Notes: generated by a model from the sequence alone, not told the origin. Positions 16,285 to 25,263 are shown, numbered from the stretch's first letter. The stretch: 64,000 nucleotides of DNA from Bacillota bacterium (GCA_023418925.1 JAEZYS010000010.1:1-64000), one strand, 5' to 3'. Numbers and translations are program-made.

Positions 16285-17892
16285 TTGAATATTGCAATAT
16301 ATTCACGTAAATCAAAATTCACAGGCAAAGGTGACAGCATCGGCAATCAGGTTGAAATGTGCAAGGAACACATTTCCAAGTACATTGACTCTCAGAATAC
16401 TGCTTGTATTTCTGTTTATGAAGATGAAGGGTTTTCTGCAAAGAATCTTGACCGACCACAATTTAAGACAATGATGCAGGATCATAAAGCAAATAAATTT
16501 GACTATATAATAGTATACAGACTTGACCGAATTAGCCGAAGTGTTTCGGATTTTTCTGCTCTTGTACAAAAATTTGAAAATGACGGTACAAAGTTTATAT
16601 GTATTAAGGAACAGTTTGATACGTCAACTCCAATGGGTAAAAGCATGATGTATATTGCTTCTGTATTTGCGCAGCTAGAAAGAGAAACAATTGCCGAACG
16701 TGTAAGAGATAATCTAATGATGCTTGCTAGAACAGGAAGATGGCTAGGTGGAACTACGCCAACTGGTTATTCTTCAGAAAAGCTTGAAATAATAGATTTG
16801 AGTGGTAAAAATAGAAGTCAGTATATTTTAAAGGAAGAACCTAGAGAAATTGATGTAGTAAAGAGTATTTATAAGAGATTTTTAGAAACCAGATCTTTAA
16901 ATAATGTATCAAAACATCTTAATAGTAAGGGTATTACCTCCCGTTCGGGTAAACCATATTCTATTCTTTCTATAAAGGACATCCTATCCAATCCTGTTTA
17001 TTGTAAATCTGATAAAGATGCCTATGATTATTTTTCTTCAAATAATTCTGTAATATGTTTTGAAATTAATTCAGATGATAATCCACATGGACTCATTGCT
17101 TACAACAAGAGATGTTCTTCAAAAAAAGGCAATCCTCGTTTATCAAAAGAAAACTGGATCATTGCAGAAGGACAGCATAAAGGGTTAATTAAGGGTAGCG
17201 ATTGGGTCAATGTGCAGTCTATTTTAAACAACAATATTCCTGATAATAACTTCATTATACAGAATAATATTGCCTTGCTTTCTGGACTGATAAGATGCAG
17301 TAAGTGTGGAAAGCGTATGTTTGTCAAAATGCGTAGCCGTGATAAAGGCACAACTAATACTTTTGACTACATATGCGAAACAAAAACAAAGTTTGGGGTA
17401 AAAGCATGTGACTGTCCAAATCTTTCCGGTTTATATGCTGATGAGGCTGTTTATACACAGTTGCAAGAGTTTTACAACAATTATTCAGAAATACCCGACC
17501 TTATTAGTACAAGCGCTACTTCTAATGAGTTTGATTCAATCAGAAATATTGATAGTAAGATAACTGAACTAAGTGCACAGATAGAAAATATGATTAATAC
17601 CATAGCAAGTGGAAATCTAAGCAGTAGTACATTAGAAAAGCTGGATCAAAAGATTAACCAAAATGAATCAGAACTATATGCTCTTAAAGAAAAAAAAGAA
17701 ATGCTTGATCATCAATTTAAGAATAATGAATTGCTTGAAAAGCAAAAGCATTTCTTAAAACAAGTATCTGAGAACTTCATGTCAGTATTTAATGAGCTTG
17801 ACATTACGCAAAAGCGAGAGTATATAAGAATACTTGTTTCTAAAATTGAATGGGACGGAACCGACTTACATATTTTTATGTGGGATGAATAA
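16285..17892 (+). CDS. Large serine recombinase (site-specific integrase)
   Basis: 535 residues from a TTG start with AGGAGG 8 nt upstream; the GTG at 16276 overlaps the SD. The N-terminal resolvase domain has the nucleophile region IAIYSRKS and the Arg motif YRLDRISRS. The recombinase domain follows (GYSS... to NPVYC), then a zinc ribbon (CSKCGKRMF ... CETKT ... CDCPN) and a C-terminal coiled coil (about residues 425-500). These enzymes integrate and excise phages and ICEs between short att sites. The gene ends about 80 bp from the point where feoB homology stops, the typical place for an integrase next to its att site. Confidence 0.95.
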   Translation: MNIAIYSRKSKFTGKGDSIGNQVEMCKEHISKYIDSQNTACISVYEDEGFSAKNLDRPQFKTMMQDHKANKFDYIIVYRLDRISRSVSDFSALVQKFENDGTKFICIKEQFDTSTPMGKSMMYIASVFAQLERETIAERVRDNLMMLARTGRWLGGTTPTGYSSEKLEIIDLSGKNRSQYILKEEPREIDVVKSIYKRFLETRSLNNVSKHLNSKGITSRSGKPYSILSIKDILSNPVYCKSDKDAYDYFSSNNSVICFEINSDDNPHGLIAYNKRCSSKKGNPRLSKENWIIAEGQHKGLIKGSDWVNVQSILNNNIPDNNFIIQNNIALLSGLIRCSKCGKRMFVKMRSRDKGTTNTFDYICETKTKFGVKACDCPNLSGLYADEAVYTQLQEFYNNYSEIPDLISTSATSNEFDSIRNIDSKITELSAQIENMINTIASGNLSSSTLEKLDQKINQNESELYALKEKKEMLDHQFKNNELLEKQKHFLKQVSENFMSVFNELDITQKREYIRILVSKIEWDGTDLHIFMWDE

Positions 17893-17929
17893 TATAATAA
17901 ATAAATTTAATGAACTGTCAGCAAGTTAT

Positions 17930-19393
17930 TCATCCATAAAAAGTAAAACACCAACTTTGTTGCCATGGGATTGGTGGTGCAAAACGTCCATTACACGGAA
18001 CAAAGTTGTTTGTGATTATTGCAATAAGTCTTTCTCTTGGGCTGTCAATAATTCTGCAACCAACGACACCTGCGGCATTGCACCCGAGTCCCATGCACAT
18101 TGTAAGGCTCTGTTTACCACAGGCGCAGGCTCTTTTAAAATGTCTGTCAAGATTGAATGCAATTCTAGGAAGATATCCTAAGTCTTCAAGTAATGTAAAC
18201 AGCGGAAAAAAAATTGCCATAGGCGGAAGCATAACGGATACGACCCATGCAAGAACCCTGTATATGCCAAGCACCAGAACGCCGTTCACCCATTCGGGAG
18301 CACCCAGTGCATTAAGCCCATCAGTCATTCTGTCTCCAAGCCAGAAAAGCCCTGTTGAAAGCAAGGAAGAAGGAAAATTTGCGCCTGCAATAGTAATCCA
18401 TAGAATAAGACCAAGAGTTAAAACCATAATCGGAATTCCGAATGCCCTGTTTGTCAGAATTCTGTCAATTTTTCTATCTTTCTCAAAGTAACTTTTATTA
18501 TCAAAATAAACACATTCCTTAGCTGTTTCCTCGCCCCTTCTGATAATTGCAGAAACAATTCTGCCTTCTGCATCCTCAGGAGTTATTCCATTTTTATCAA
18601 GCAGCATTACAGCCTCAAGAATTTTCTCCTGAATAGTTTCATCTTCGGAAATATCATGCCCGATAAAATCACATATTGAACTGCAAAGCTTATCTTCAGG
18701 ATTGATAAGTTTTTTTGCAACCCAACGACTATCAAGCTTTTTACCTGTGAATTCTGAAACTGTACTTTCGATTATATCTATTGCCTGCTCAATTATCTCA
18801 TCGCTTGTTATTTTTAAAATTTTTTCAGGCTTATTTATGCATACATTTTCAATCTTTTCAGTAAGTGAATCAAGCCCTTTACCGCTTCTTGCAGTACAGC
18901 CAACAACAGGAACGCCAAGGTTTTTCTCAAGCTTTTCAAAGTCAATCCTGATTTTCTTCTTTTCTGCTTCATCAAGAAGATTGACACAGACTACAACAGA
19001 TGTTGTTATTTCAATTGTCTGCAAAACAAGGTTAAGATTTCTTTCAAGACAGGTTGCATCGCAGACAACAACTACTGCATCAGGCTCTCCAAAGCAGATA
19101 AAATCCCTTGCAACCTCCTCTTCTGCAGAGTTTGCCATAAGTGAGTATGTTCCCGGAATATCAACCAGAACATACTTTACATCATTGTATGTATATTCAC
19201 CACTCGCAATGGAAACTGTTTTGCCGGGCCAGTTACCTGTGTGCTGATTCATTCCAGTAAGTGCATTAAATACAGTTGATTTCCCCACATTTGGATTACC
19301 TGCAAGTGCGATAACAAATTCATTTCCGGTTCTTTCAATATTTATTCCGCTGTCGATTGCGGCTGTTCCTGTTGACTTTGCCGTAAGTCCCAT
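17930..19393 (-). pseudogene. feoB: Ferrous iron transporter FeoB, truncated by element insertion
   Basis: FeoB is the inner-membrane Fe(II) transporter with a cytosolic G domain; full-length proteins are usually 650-800 residues. This one has about 487. The G domain is intact: GNPNVGKST (G1), VDIPGTYSL (G3), VNLLDEAEK (G4). Next come the helical GDI domain and about four membrane spans, up to the conserved NNFVPCNGRF. The last roughly 14 codons are element-derived, and the remaining transmembrane half is missing. No feoA is adjacent. The ATG at 19393 (MGLTAKS) has AGAGG upstream; an alternative start lies at 19438. Unless the element excises, iron transport by this copy is presumably lost. 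Confidence 0.85.
17955..17990. other. Probable attachment-site junction inside feoB
   Basis: On the minus strand, feoB-like coding sequence is intact through FVPCNGRF (the codons for R-F are at 17986-17981). Instead of the family's usual P-T-L continuation it reads APPIPWQQSWCFTF and stops. Element DNA therefore begins close to 17980. The exact crossover dinucleotide cannot be fixed without the other end, which is outside the window. Confidence 0.6.
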
Positions 19394-19510
19394 AACAAAC
19401 CATTCCTCTCTGCTGTCTGTCTTGATTTTGCATAGCAAAATTTTTGCCGTTATACTCGCAGAAAAGGAGCAAACAGCTGCGTGAAAAAGTTTTTATAATT
19501 ATCCAACAAA

Positions 19511-19542
19511 AAAGACTCTCATATATTTTTATGAGAGTCTTT
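19511..19542 (-). terminator. Rho-independent terminator
   Basis: AAAGACTCTCAT and ATGAGAGTCTTT form a perfect 12-bp stem with an 8-nt loop. The minus strand continues as TTTGTT. It ends the substrate-binding protein transcript before feoB. Confidence 0.85.
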
Positions 19543-19586
19543 ACAATATTATGATTATGCTTTTATGGAACTGTTTTGTTAAAATT

Positions 19587-20546
19587 CTATTCCTGTGAAC
19601 CAGTTTCCTCCTGATGATTATCTTCATTATCACTGTCAGTTGTACCATTATTTTTATTGACCTGTTCCTTTATATCATCAACTATACTATCAAGCCTTGA
19701 AGTAGGTCTTTCAAGCAAAGTATTGTCGATATATATTACCCTGCCTTCCTTTACAGCATCAAGCTCCTGATAGGATTCAGGAAGATCTGAAACATCCATT
19801 ACTGAATTTATGATGATGTACTGTGGATTCTTTTCGGCAAGCTCTTCAACAGAGAAAACATATTCTAAACCGCTTTCTGCGGCATTCTCACCAAAATATG
19901 AGAGAAAATCACCTGCAAAGGTATCCCCTGTTGCAGTTGCTCCGTCAGGTGTCATTATGTACACAAAGCTTTCAAAAGTACCGCCTGCCCCTGCAAGTGC
20001 TGTTTCAAGACCACTGTAAGCCTGAAAAGCCTTTTCTTCCGCAGTTATATTTCCACAGAAAACAACTGCCATATCATAGTACATTTCATAAAGTTCTTTT
20101 ACTGAATTTGGTGACTGCATGATAAGAACCCTTGTCCCTGCAGCTTCAATAGCAGTAATATCCTTTTTTGCGATAGGACTTTGAGAAATCAGCAGATTAG
20201 GTGCAGAACTTACAATTTTACTGATATCTGGGTTTGCAGATGAGCCTATTGCAGGCATGCCGCTGATTTCAAGAGGATAATCACAGTAGATACTTATCCC
20301 TGTAATTCTGTCTGAGAATCCGAGTTCACAGATTATTTCCGCCATAGCTGGTGAAAGACAGGCAACCTGCTTTGGTGATTCATTGAATGTAAGTGAACCA
20401 ACTATAGCAGGGTAGTCTGTTACAGGCGGACGTGTCAGTTCAGTTTCCCATGAATCGGAGCCGTTGACTTCCGTACAGGATGTAAAAATGCAAGCTGAAA
20501 TCAGTATTGAAAATATCAAAGATATATATTTTAATTTATTTTTCAC
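19587..20546 (-). CDS. ABC transporter substrate-binding lipoprotein, BtuF/FhuD-like
   Basis: 319 residues with a lipoprotein signal peptide (hydrophobic to residue 22, lipobox IFTSC). The body follows the class III periplasmic-binding fold: VACLSPAMAEIICELGFSDRITGIS near the N-terminus, DISKIVSSAPNLLISQSP, a long linking helix, then NPQYIIINS and the C-terminal VKEGRVIYID. This family delivers cobalamin, haem or Fe-siderophores to ABC importers. No permease or ATPase is adjacent, so the substrate is unknown; nearness to feoB hints at metal uptake but is weak evidence. The C-terminal tail is acidic and low in complexity (NNGTTDSDNEDNHQEE). Confidence 0.8.
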   Translation of the reverse strand: MKNKLKYISLIFSILISACIFTSCTEVNGSDSWETELTRPPVTDYPAIVGSLTFNESPKQVACLSPAMAEIICELGFSDRITGISIYCDYPLEISGMPAIGSSANPDISKIVSSAPNLLISQSPIAKKDITAIEAAGTRVLIMQSPNSVKELYEMYYDMAVVFCGNITAEEKAFQAYSGLETALAGAGGTFESFVYIMTPDGATATGDTFAGDFLSYFGENAAESGLEYVFSVEELAEKNPQYIIINSVMDVSDLPESYQELDAVKEGRVIYIDNTLLERPTSRLDSIVDDIKEQVNKNNGTTDSDNEDNHQEETGSQE

Positions 20547-20659
20547 TTATAATTACCTCATAACAATTCTAAATAATCATATAAAAATATTATATCATGT
20601 TTCACAAAAAAAGGCAATAATTATTGATATACCAGTTAGTATAAATTGCATATCCGCTC

Positions 20660-20688
20660 TTGACAGAATTTGAATATAATGATAAAAT
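20660..20688 (+). promoter_or_regulatory. Sigma-A promoter of recA
   Basis: TTGACA at 20660-20665, a 17-bp spacer and TAAAAT at 20683-20688. It lies about 107 bp before the recA start. I saw no LexA-type dyad nearby. Confidence 0.75.
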
Positions 20689-20794
20689 ATATACAGCACT
20701 TTTGTTCTTTATGCATTTATAAATATATTTTACCTTGTATCTTCGCAGAGGTTCAAGGAAATTATTGCTGTTCTGCGGGAATGGAGTTGTCATT

Positions 20795-21985
20795 ATGGCA
20801 AAGGTTGAATCTAAAAAGAAGGAAATTATAAATTATAAAAAAGTTACCTCCGAAGAAAAGAAAAAAGCACTTGAGGCTGCTATTGCCAACATTGAAAAGG
20901 CTTATGGTGCCGGAGCTGTAATGCGTCTGGGGCAGGCAAAGGATTATAATGTTGAGTTTATTCCGACTGGCTCAATGACTCTTGACCTTGCTCTAGGTAT
21001 AGGCGGCGTTCCAAGAGGAAGAATTACTGAAATATATGGACCTGAAAGCTCAGGTAAGACTACCGTTGCGCTTCAGATTATTGCCGAAGCTCAGAAGCTC
21101 GGCGGTGAAGCAGCTTTCATTGACGTTGAACATGCCCTTGACCCTGTTTATGCAAAGGCTCTTGGTGTTGATATTGACAACCTCCTCGTTTCACAGCCTG
21201 ACAGCGGTGAACAGGCTCTTGAAATTGCTGAAGCACTCGTACGTTCTGGTGCAATTGAATGTATAGTTCTTGACTCAGTTGCAGCTATGGTTACAAAGTC
21301 TGAAATTGAGGGCGAAATGGGAGATACTCACGTTGGACTTCTTGCAAGACTTATGTCACAGGCTATGAGAAAGCTTACTTCCGTTATCTCAAAATCCAAC
21401 TGCGTTGCTATTTTCATAAATCAGGTTCGTGAAAAAATTGGCGTTATGTACGGAAATCCTGAAACTACACCTGGTGGTCGTGCACTTAAATTCTACAGTT
21501 CTGTAAGAATTGAAGTCCGTAGGGTGGAGGCAATAAAGAATGGCTCCGAAGTTCTTGGCAACAGAACCAAGTGTAAGGTTGTAAAGAATAAGGTTTCCCC
21601 TCCTTTTAAGGAATGTGAATTTGATATTATGTTTGGTGAAGGTATTTCAAGAACTGGTGAAGTTCTTGACCTTGCTGTTGATCTTAATATTATCCAAAAA
21701 GGCGGTTCATGGTTCTCCTATAATGACATTAAGATAGGTCAGGGTCGTGACAATGCCAAGGAATATCTCAAGAACAATCCTGAAATCATGAAGGAAGTTG
21801 AAGAAAAGATAAAGCAGAATGCTGATAACATTACTGTTTCTTCAAAGAAAACCAAAAAGACGGCTGCTGTAAAGGCTGCTGCTAATGCTGCTGCAAGTGA
21901 TAATGAGGACAAAATCATCCCATCTAAGGCAGATGTTATTATTGATGCTGATGACGATTTTGAAGAGTTTACACCAGTAAAGTAA
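20795..21985 (+). CDS. recA: RecA recombinase
   Basis: 396 residues. RecA polymerises on single-stranded DNA, catalyses strand exchange and activates LexA self-cleavage. Hallmarks: MRLGQAKDYNVEFIPTGS, GIGGVPRGRITEIYGPESSG, Walker A GPESSGKT, Walker B CIVLDSVAA, loop L1 EGEMGDTHVG and L2 INQVREKIGVMYGNPETTPG. The C-terminus is extended and low in complexity (KKTKKTAAVKAAANAAASD), ending acidic. The ATG at 20795 has GGAG 8 nt upstream. recX follows after 15 bp, the usual pairing. Confidence 0.98.
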   Translation: MAKVESKKKEIINYKKVTSEEKKKALEAAIANIEKAYGAGAVMRLGQAKDYNVEFIPTGSMTLDLALGIGGVPRGRITEIYGPESSGKTTVALQIIAEAQKLGGEAAFIDVEHALDPVYAKALGVDIDNLLVSQPDSGEQALEIAEALVRSGAIECIVLDSVAAMVTKSEIEGEMGDTHVGLLARLMSQAMRKLTSVISKSNCVAIFINQVREKIGVMYGNPETTPGGRALKFYSSVRIEVRRVEAIKNGSEVLGNRTKCKVVKNKVSPPFKECEFDIMFGEGISRTGEVLDLAVDLNIIQKGGSWFSYNDIKIGQGRDNAKEYLKNNPEIMKEVEEKIKQNADNITVSSKKTKKTAAVKAAANAAASDNEDKIIPSKADVIIDADDDFEEFTPVK

Positions 21986-22000
21986 AAGGCCATCATATAA

Positions 22001-22618
22001 ATGAAAATTGATACTATAGAAAAATTTAAAGGCAGTACATGGTGCGTCATATTTGATGATGAAAGCAGAATTTACATAAATGCCGAAGTTTTGTCTGAAT
22101 ATAATCTTAAGCAAGGCATGAATCTTCCGCAGAATGCCGTTGATGAGATTGTATATGCAAATGATAAGCGCAGAGCGAGAGAACGTGCTTTATACCTTCT
22201 TTCTGTTCGTGATCACAGCTTCACAGAGCTTTACAAAAAGCTTGAACGTAACTATGATGAACAAATTTGCCTTGATGTCTGCAATTTCCTTGCATCTAAG
22301 AAAATCATAGATGACAGGCGTTATGCAGAAAGACTTGCTCGCCAGCTTTTTGAAGTGAAAAAAGCTGGAAAATATAAGGCCCGTCAGGAAATGCGGATGA
22401 AAGGCTTATCTGATGAGTTGATTGAAGAAGCAATTGAAAAGTATGAAGATTGCTCATCTGACCTGCTGAAGGAGCTTGTTGAAAAAAAATATGCCCGATA
22501 TCTTACTGATGAAAAAGGCATAAGAAAAGTCAAGTCTGCTTTAGTAAGACAAGGCTATACATTTAGTGAAATCAAAAATGTTCTTGATACATATGATTAC
22601 GAGGATGAAGATTTTTAA
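22001..22618 (+). CDS. recX: Regulatory protein RecX
   Basis: 205 residues; RecX binds RecA filaments and modulates their activity. Three-helix RecX repeats are visible: RARERALYLLSVRDHSFTEL, then IIDDRRYAERLARQLFEVKK, KYKARQEMRMKGLSDELIEE and KVKSALVRQGYTFSEIK. It is co-transcribed with recA (15-bp gap, no strong SD; AAAAGG precedes the ATG), so translation may partly depend on coupling. Confidence 0.93.
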   Translation: MKIDTIEKFKGSTWCVIFDDESRIYINAEVLSEYNLKQGMNLPQNAVDEIVYANDKRRARERALYLLSVRDHSFTELYKKLERNYDEQICLDVCNFLASKKIIDDRRYAERLARQLFEVKKAGKYKARQEMRMKGLSDELIEEAIEKYEDCSSDLLKELVEKKYARYLTDEKGIRKVKSALVRQGYTFSEIKNVLDTYDYEDEDF

Positions 22619-22627
22619 TAGTAAAAT

Positions 22628-22664
22628 AATTGTGCAGAATGATTGTATCTTCTGCACAATTTTG
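22628..22664 (+). terminator. recA-recX terminator
   Basis: AATTGTGCAGAA and TTCTGCACAATT form a perfect 12-bp stem with a 10-nt loop, followed by TTGTT. Confidence 0.85.
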
Positions 22665-22745
22665 TTATATTATACAAATTTTATTGGGTTTGTTTACATA
22701 ACAATAATTATTTAATATAATTAAATTTTAAGAGGAAGTGATGCT

Positions 22746-23381
22746 TTGTCAAGATATATAAATGATATTACTGTTAACAAGCCTGATGATTTTGTGTTTA
22801 AGCTGATCAACGAGCATATCAGAACAAAAAAATATGAAATAATATTCATTGGAAAAGAAAAAGTCTGGAAAACAAAAACTGTAAATCCCTTTGTATCAAA
22901 ATTACTTAGATATGAATATCAGAACGGTATACTACATATTGAGGCTTGGTTAAAAAACGGAGCTAGAGAGTTTAATTTGGATGGTAAGTCATTTTCAGGA
23001 TTATGCAAAGCTTACAAGCAAGAACTTGAACACCTTTCGGATGTATTGAAAAACACCAGAGCTCAGCGTGAGCCTGATGGGAGTTATGATATTCCCAATA
23101 ATAAAAAAAAGGTAAGCCCAATGCTGATAAGCATCTTATCTGTTGTGTTGGGGCTGGTTGGTGTTGTCATGGGTTTCTATGTGCCTTTGTTAGGTATTTT
23201 CATAAACGCCTTTGGCCTGATATTTTCAAAAAAAGGTTCAGAAGCTCCTAACAAAATCGTTGCAAACATCGGAATGATTATTTCAACAATCGGTATTTTT
23301 CTGTCTGTTATTTTATTTGGATTATTTCTGACATGGCTTAACCTTCCGGAAGGGACAATTCCCTTCTTGAATATATGGTAA
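22746..23381 (+). CDS. Membrane protein, first of two tandem paralogues
   Basis: 211 residues from a TTG start with GAGG about 10 nt upstream. The cytosolic N-terminal domain (RYINDITVNKPDDFVFKLIN ... RYEYQNGILHIEAWLKNG) matches the next gene closely. After a linker come two hydrophobic regions, about residues 128-155 and 175-200, separated by FSKKGSEAP. The shared layout is RYxNxIxxNKPDDFV, then LxYxxxNGxLHIEAWL, then tetraspan-like ends. Function is unknown; no catalytic motif is seen. It follows recX but has its own 5' region. Confidence 0.65.
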   Translation: MSRYINDITVNKPDDFVFKLINEHIRTKKYEIIFIGKEKVWKTKTVNPFVSKLLRYEYQNGILHIEAWLKNGAREFNLDGKSFSGLCKAYKQELEHLSDVLKNTRAQREPDGSYDIPNNKKKVSPMLISILSVVLGLVGVVMGFYVPLLGIFINAFGLIFSKKGSEAPNKIVANIGMIISTIGIFLSVILFGLFLTWLNLPEGTIPFLNIW

Positions 23382-23413
23382 AATATTTAATTAAAGAGAT
23401 TGGAGAAATTAAC

Positions 23414-24022
23414 ATGGCAAGATACGTAAATGAAATTGTATTAAACAAACCAGATGACTTTGTTCATTATATAATGAACGACTACATTACAAAATGTGGT
23501 TTCAAGCCAAAAATGAAAAAAGGGGAACAGATTTTACGGGATGGAACTGGGTTCCTTACTGCACCAAGATTTTTAAAGTACAGCTATTTTAATGGGGTTT
23601 TACATATTGAAGCATGGCTTAACTCCGGATTTGGCGGAGAAATGGATCTTGAAGGTACATATGGCTTTGCTGTTAAGAAAGCTTATAAGGACGAGCTTAA
23701 TGAAATAATCAATCTACTTTGCCAGCCGCTGCCTCCGACCAATCCAAACGGCGGCTACATTATGCCTGTTACTGTGTATACTTTTGACACAAGTAAAAAG
23801 GCTCTTCCAGGGTTACTGTTTGGCATCTTCGGTACTGTTGTTGCGCTTCTGCTTCCTCTTATAGGGCTTCTTCTTTCAGGGCTCGGATTCGTTTATTCTA
23901 AAAAGGCAACACATTCAACAAAGCGCTCAATGGCAAATGTGGGAATGGTATTTTCAGTTCTCGGAATAGTGCTTTCAATCATAAATTGGGTATTAGGAGT
24001 AATAGCTGCAACTGCACAATAA
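23414..24022 (+). CDS. Membrane protein, second tandem paralogue
   Basis: 202 residues from the ATG at 23414, with GGAG 8 nt upstream; this start lies 32 bp after the previous stop and replaces the longer frame beginning at 23375. The N-terminal domain (ARYVNEIVLNKPDDFVHYIM ... KYSYFNGVLHIEAWLNSG) parallels its neighbour. A Pro-rich linker (CQPLPPTNPNGGYIMP) and two membrane segments (LPGLLFGIFGTVVALLLPLI; MVFSVLGIVLSIINWVLGV) follow. The motif YSKK after the first span matches FSKK in the paralogue. A recent tandem duplication is likely, and the products may form a heteromer. Confidence 0.65.
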   Translation: MARYVNEIVLNKPDDFVHYIMNDYITKCGFKPKMKKGEQILRDGTGFLTAPRFLKYSYFNGVLHIEAWLNSGFGGEMDLEGTYGFAVKKAYKDELNEIINLLCQPLPPTNPNGGYIMPVTVYTFDTSKKALPGLLFGIFGTVVALLLPLIGLLLSGLGFVYSKKATHSTKRSMANVGMVFSVLGIVLSIINWVLGVIAATAQ

Positions 24023-24037
24023 TGATAAAAAAATCTT

Positions 24038-24073
24038 AAAGCTGATACCGCTAAATTACGGTATCAGCTTTTT
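24038..24073. terminator. Bidirectional terminator
   Basis: AAAGCTGATACCG and CGGTATCAGCTTT form a perfect 13-bp stem with an 8-nt loop. T-tracts follow on both strands. It separates the convergent paralogue and lipoprotein genes. Confidence 0.88.
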
Positions 24074-24084
24074 TGCTTACAAGC

Positions 24085-24789
24085 CTATTCTGTTTCCCAC
24101 ATTCTGAATTCTGTATCCTGCTGTTGTTCCTCTTTCTCTGCAATAGTTTCTTGACTTGCAATTACTTCCTGTGCAGGAAGATCCATGATTTCCATGGCAT
24201 TCAATGTACTTTCTGAAGCAGTTTCACTTGTATATGGTGCGACTGTTGTTTCAGCAGGAGTTTCAGTCAACAGCTTAAAATTGCTGAGTTCAGCAGTAAT
24301 GTTATATGTTGGAAGTTCGATTTTCTTGACAATTCCAGTATCCTTATCAAATGTGAGGCTATATACTCCATCGCCATTCTGACTTGCAAGCATAAGTCCG
24401 TCTTCTGACTCGGTAAGATTCATTTCTTCCTGAACAGCCGCATGGTCAAATGCATCAAACAGCAGTTTGAAAATTGCTTCATCATTGATATTTTCTTTTT
24501 CCATACTGAATGACAAATCTCCAAGAGATACAGCTACCTTATTGTCGCTGTAGGTAATCTTCATGCCGGTTAGTGTCTTAGGTTCTGAAATAACCATTTC
24601 CCAATACCCGCTGCCGAACCTCTTGATATGCGATACTATTTTCATATCTCCTGCTGTAATATTAGCATCACTTTCAAATAGCACATTCATGTCCGGAGTC
24701 TTTGTTTTCGTAACCTTATTCAGCAGGTCACACCCACACAGACTAACCATCAGCAAAGCAACCAGTACACCACAAATAAACTTTTTCAA
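24085..24789 (-). CDS. Hypothetical lipoprotein
   Basis: 234 residues with a signal peptide and lipobox (VALLMVSLCGC). The mature part is beta-rich and resembles LolA/DUF-type lipoproteins that test for lipid or ligand binding: VLFESDANITAGDMKIVSHI, then a YSLTFDKDTGIVKKIELPT strand pair. The C-terminal 60 residues are Glu/Thr-rich and probably disordered. Anchored to the outer face of the membrane; specific role unknown. Confidence 0.7.
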   Translation of the reverse strand: MKKFICGVLVALLMVSLCGCDLLNKVTKTKTPDMNVLFESDANITAGDMKIVSHIKRFGSGYWEMVISEPKTLTGMKITYSDNKVAVSLGDLSFSMEKENINDEAIFKLLFDAFDHAAVQEEMNLTESEDGLMLASQNGDGVYSLTFDKDTGIVKKIELPTYNITAELSNFKLLTETPAETTVAPYTSETASESTLNAMEIMDLPAQEVIASQETIAEKEEQQQDTEFRMWETE

Positions 24790-24850
24790 AATAAAATCCT
24801 CCGTTTCACAATCAGTTTTAACTAGGCAATGTGCAGAGGGCTTATGTCCC

Positions 24851-24894
24851 CTGCCTTATCTGTTCAGTTCTCCGAATTGTGAGAAGAGGTATTT
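24851..24894 (+). repeat. 44-bp dispersed repeat, copy 1 (core in opposite orientation)
   Basis: CTGCCTTAT-N-TGTTC, an 8-bp core AGTTCTCC, then GAATTGTGAGAA-N-AGGTATTT. The minus strand at 29694-29651 carries the same flanks (34 of 36 bases) but with the core reverse-complemented (GGAGAACT). Here it lies in the gap between two minus-strand genes. Just upstream, GCAGAGGG and CCCCTGC could form a short stem. Confidence 0.65.
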
Positions 24895-24906
24895 TAATTA
24901 GTATTC

Positions 24907-25263
24907 TTATTTTCTGACCGGGATATATCTTACTGAACTGCCGTTAATATCTTTTGAAATGAGCTTTTCTGTGTACATTTTCTCACTGAGCATTTTTGAA
25001 TAAGTTTTAGGATTTTGAATTACAGCCTTTTGTCTGCTGTAAAACTCAGATGCCTTTACTGTAGCAATAATTTTTTCTATATCACTTGAAGAAAGACTAT
25101 CATTCTTCTTGAATGCAGCAAGTACCTTGTTTGCACATTTATTATAAAGAATATTAGCAAGCTTCTGCCGCTGGTCAAACGACTTTTTCATTCCCCACAC
25201 ATATAGTACCGATGTAGCGGCTGCAAAAAGCATAATTCCTATAACGATCAGCCATAATGGCAT
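24907..25263 (-). CDS. Small membrane-anchored protein of unknown function
   Basis: 118 residues. One N-terminal membrane span (LWLIVIGIMLFAAATSVLYVW) is followed by a basic helical domain of about 90 residues. Its tail (YSKMLSEKMYTEKLISKDIN, then SSVRYIPVRK) has the feel of a small winged-helix fold. AGGAGG precedes the ATG. It is probably co-transcribed with the PqqD-like gene 43 bp upstream. Family not recognised. Confidence 0.6.
   Translation of the reverse strand: MPLWLIVIGIMLFAAATSVLYVWGMKKSFDQRQKLANILYNKCANKVLAAFKKNDSLSSSDIEKIIATVKASEFYSRQKAVIQNPKTYSKMLSEKMYTEKLISKDINGSSVRYIPVRK

Noticed and set aside
17834..18181. 115-codon plus-strand frame after the recombinase
   Set aside because: It is antisense to the feoB fragment across the junction and has no start signal.
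20640..20794. LexA/SOS box upstream of recA
   Set aside because: I looked for a CGAAC-N4-GTTCG-like dyad and saw none; only a sigma-A promoter is supported.
24563..24901. Plus-strand frame ending LPYLFSSPNCEKRYFN
   Set aside because: Its first two thirds are antisense to the lipoprotein gene, with no SD. The C-terminal similarity to nnr comes from the 44-bp repeat.
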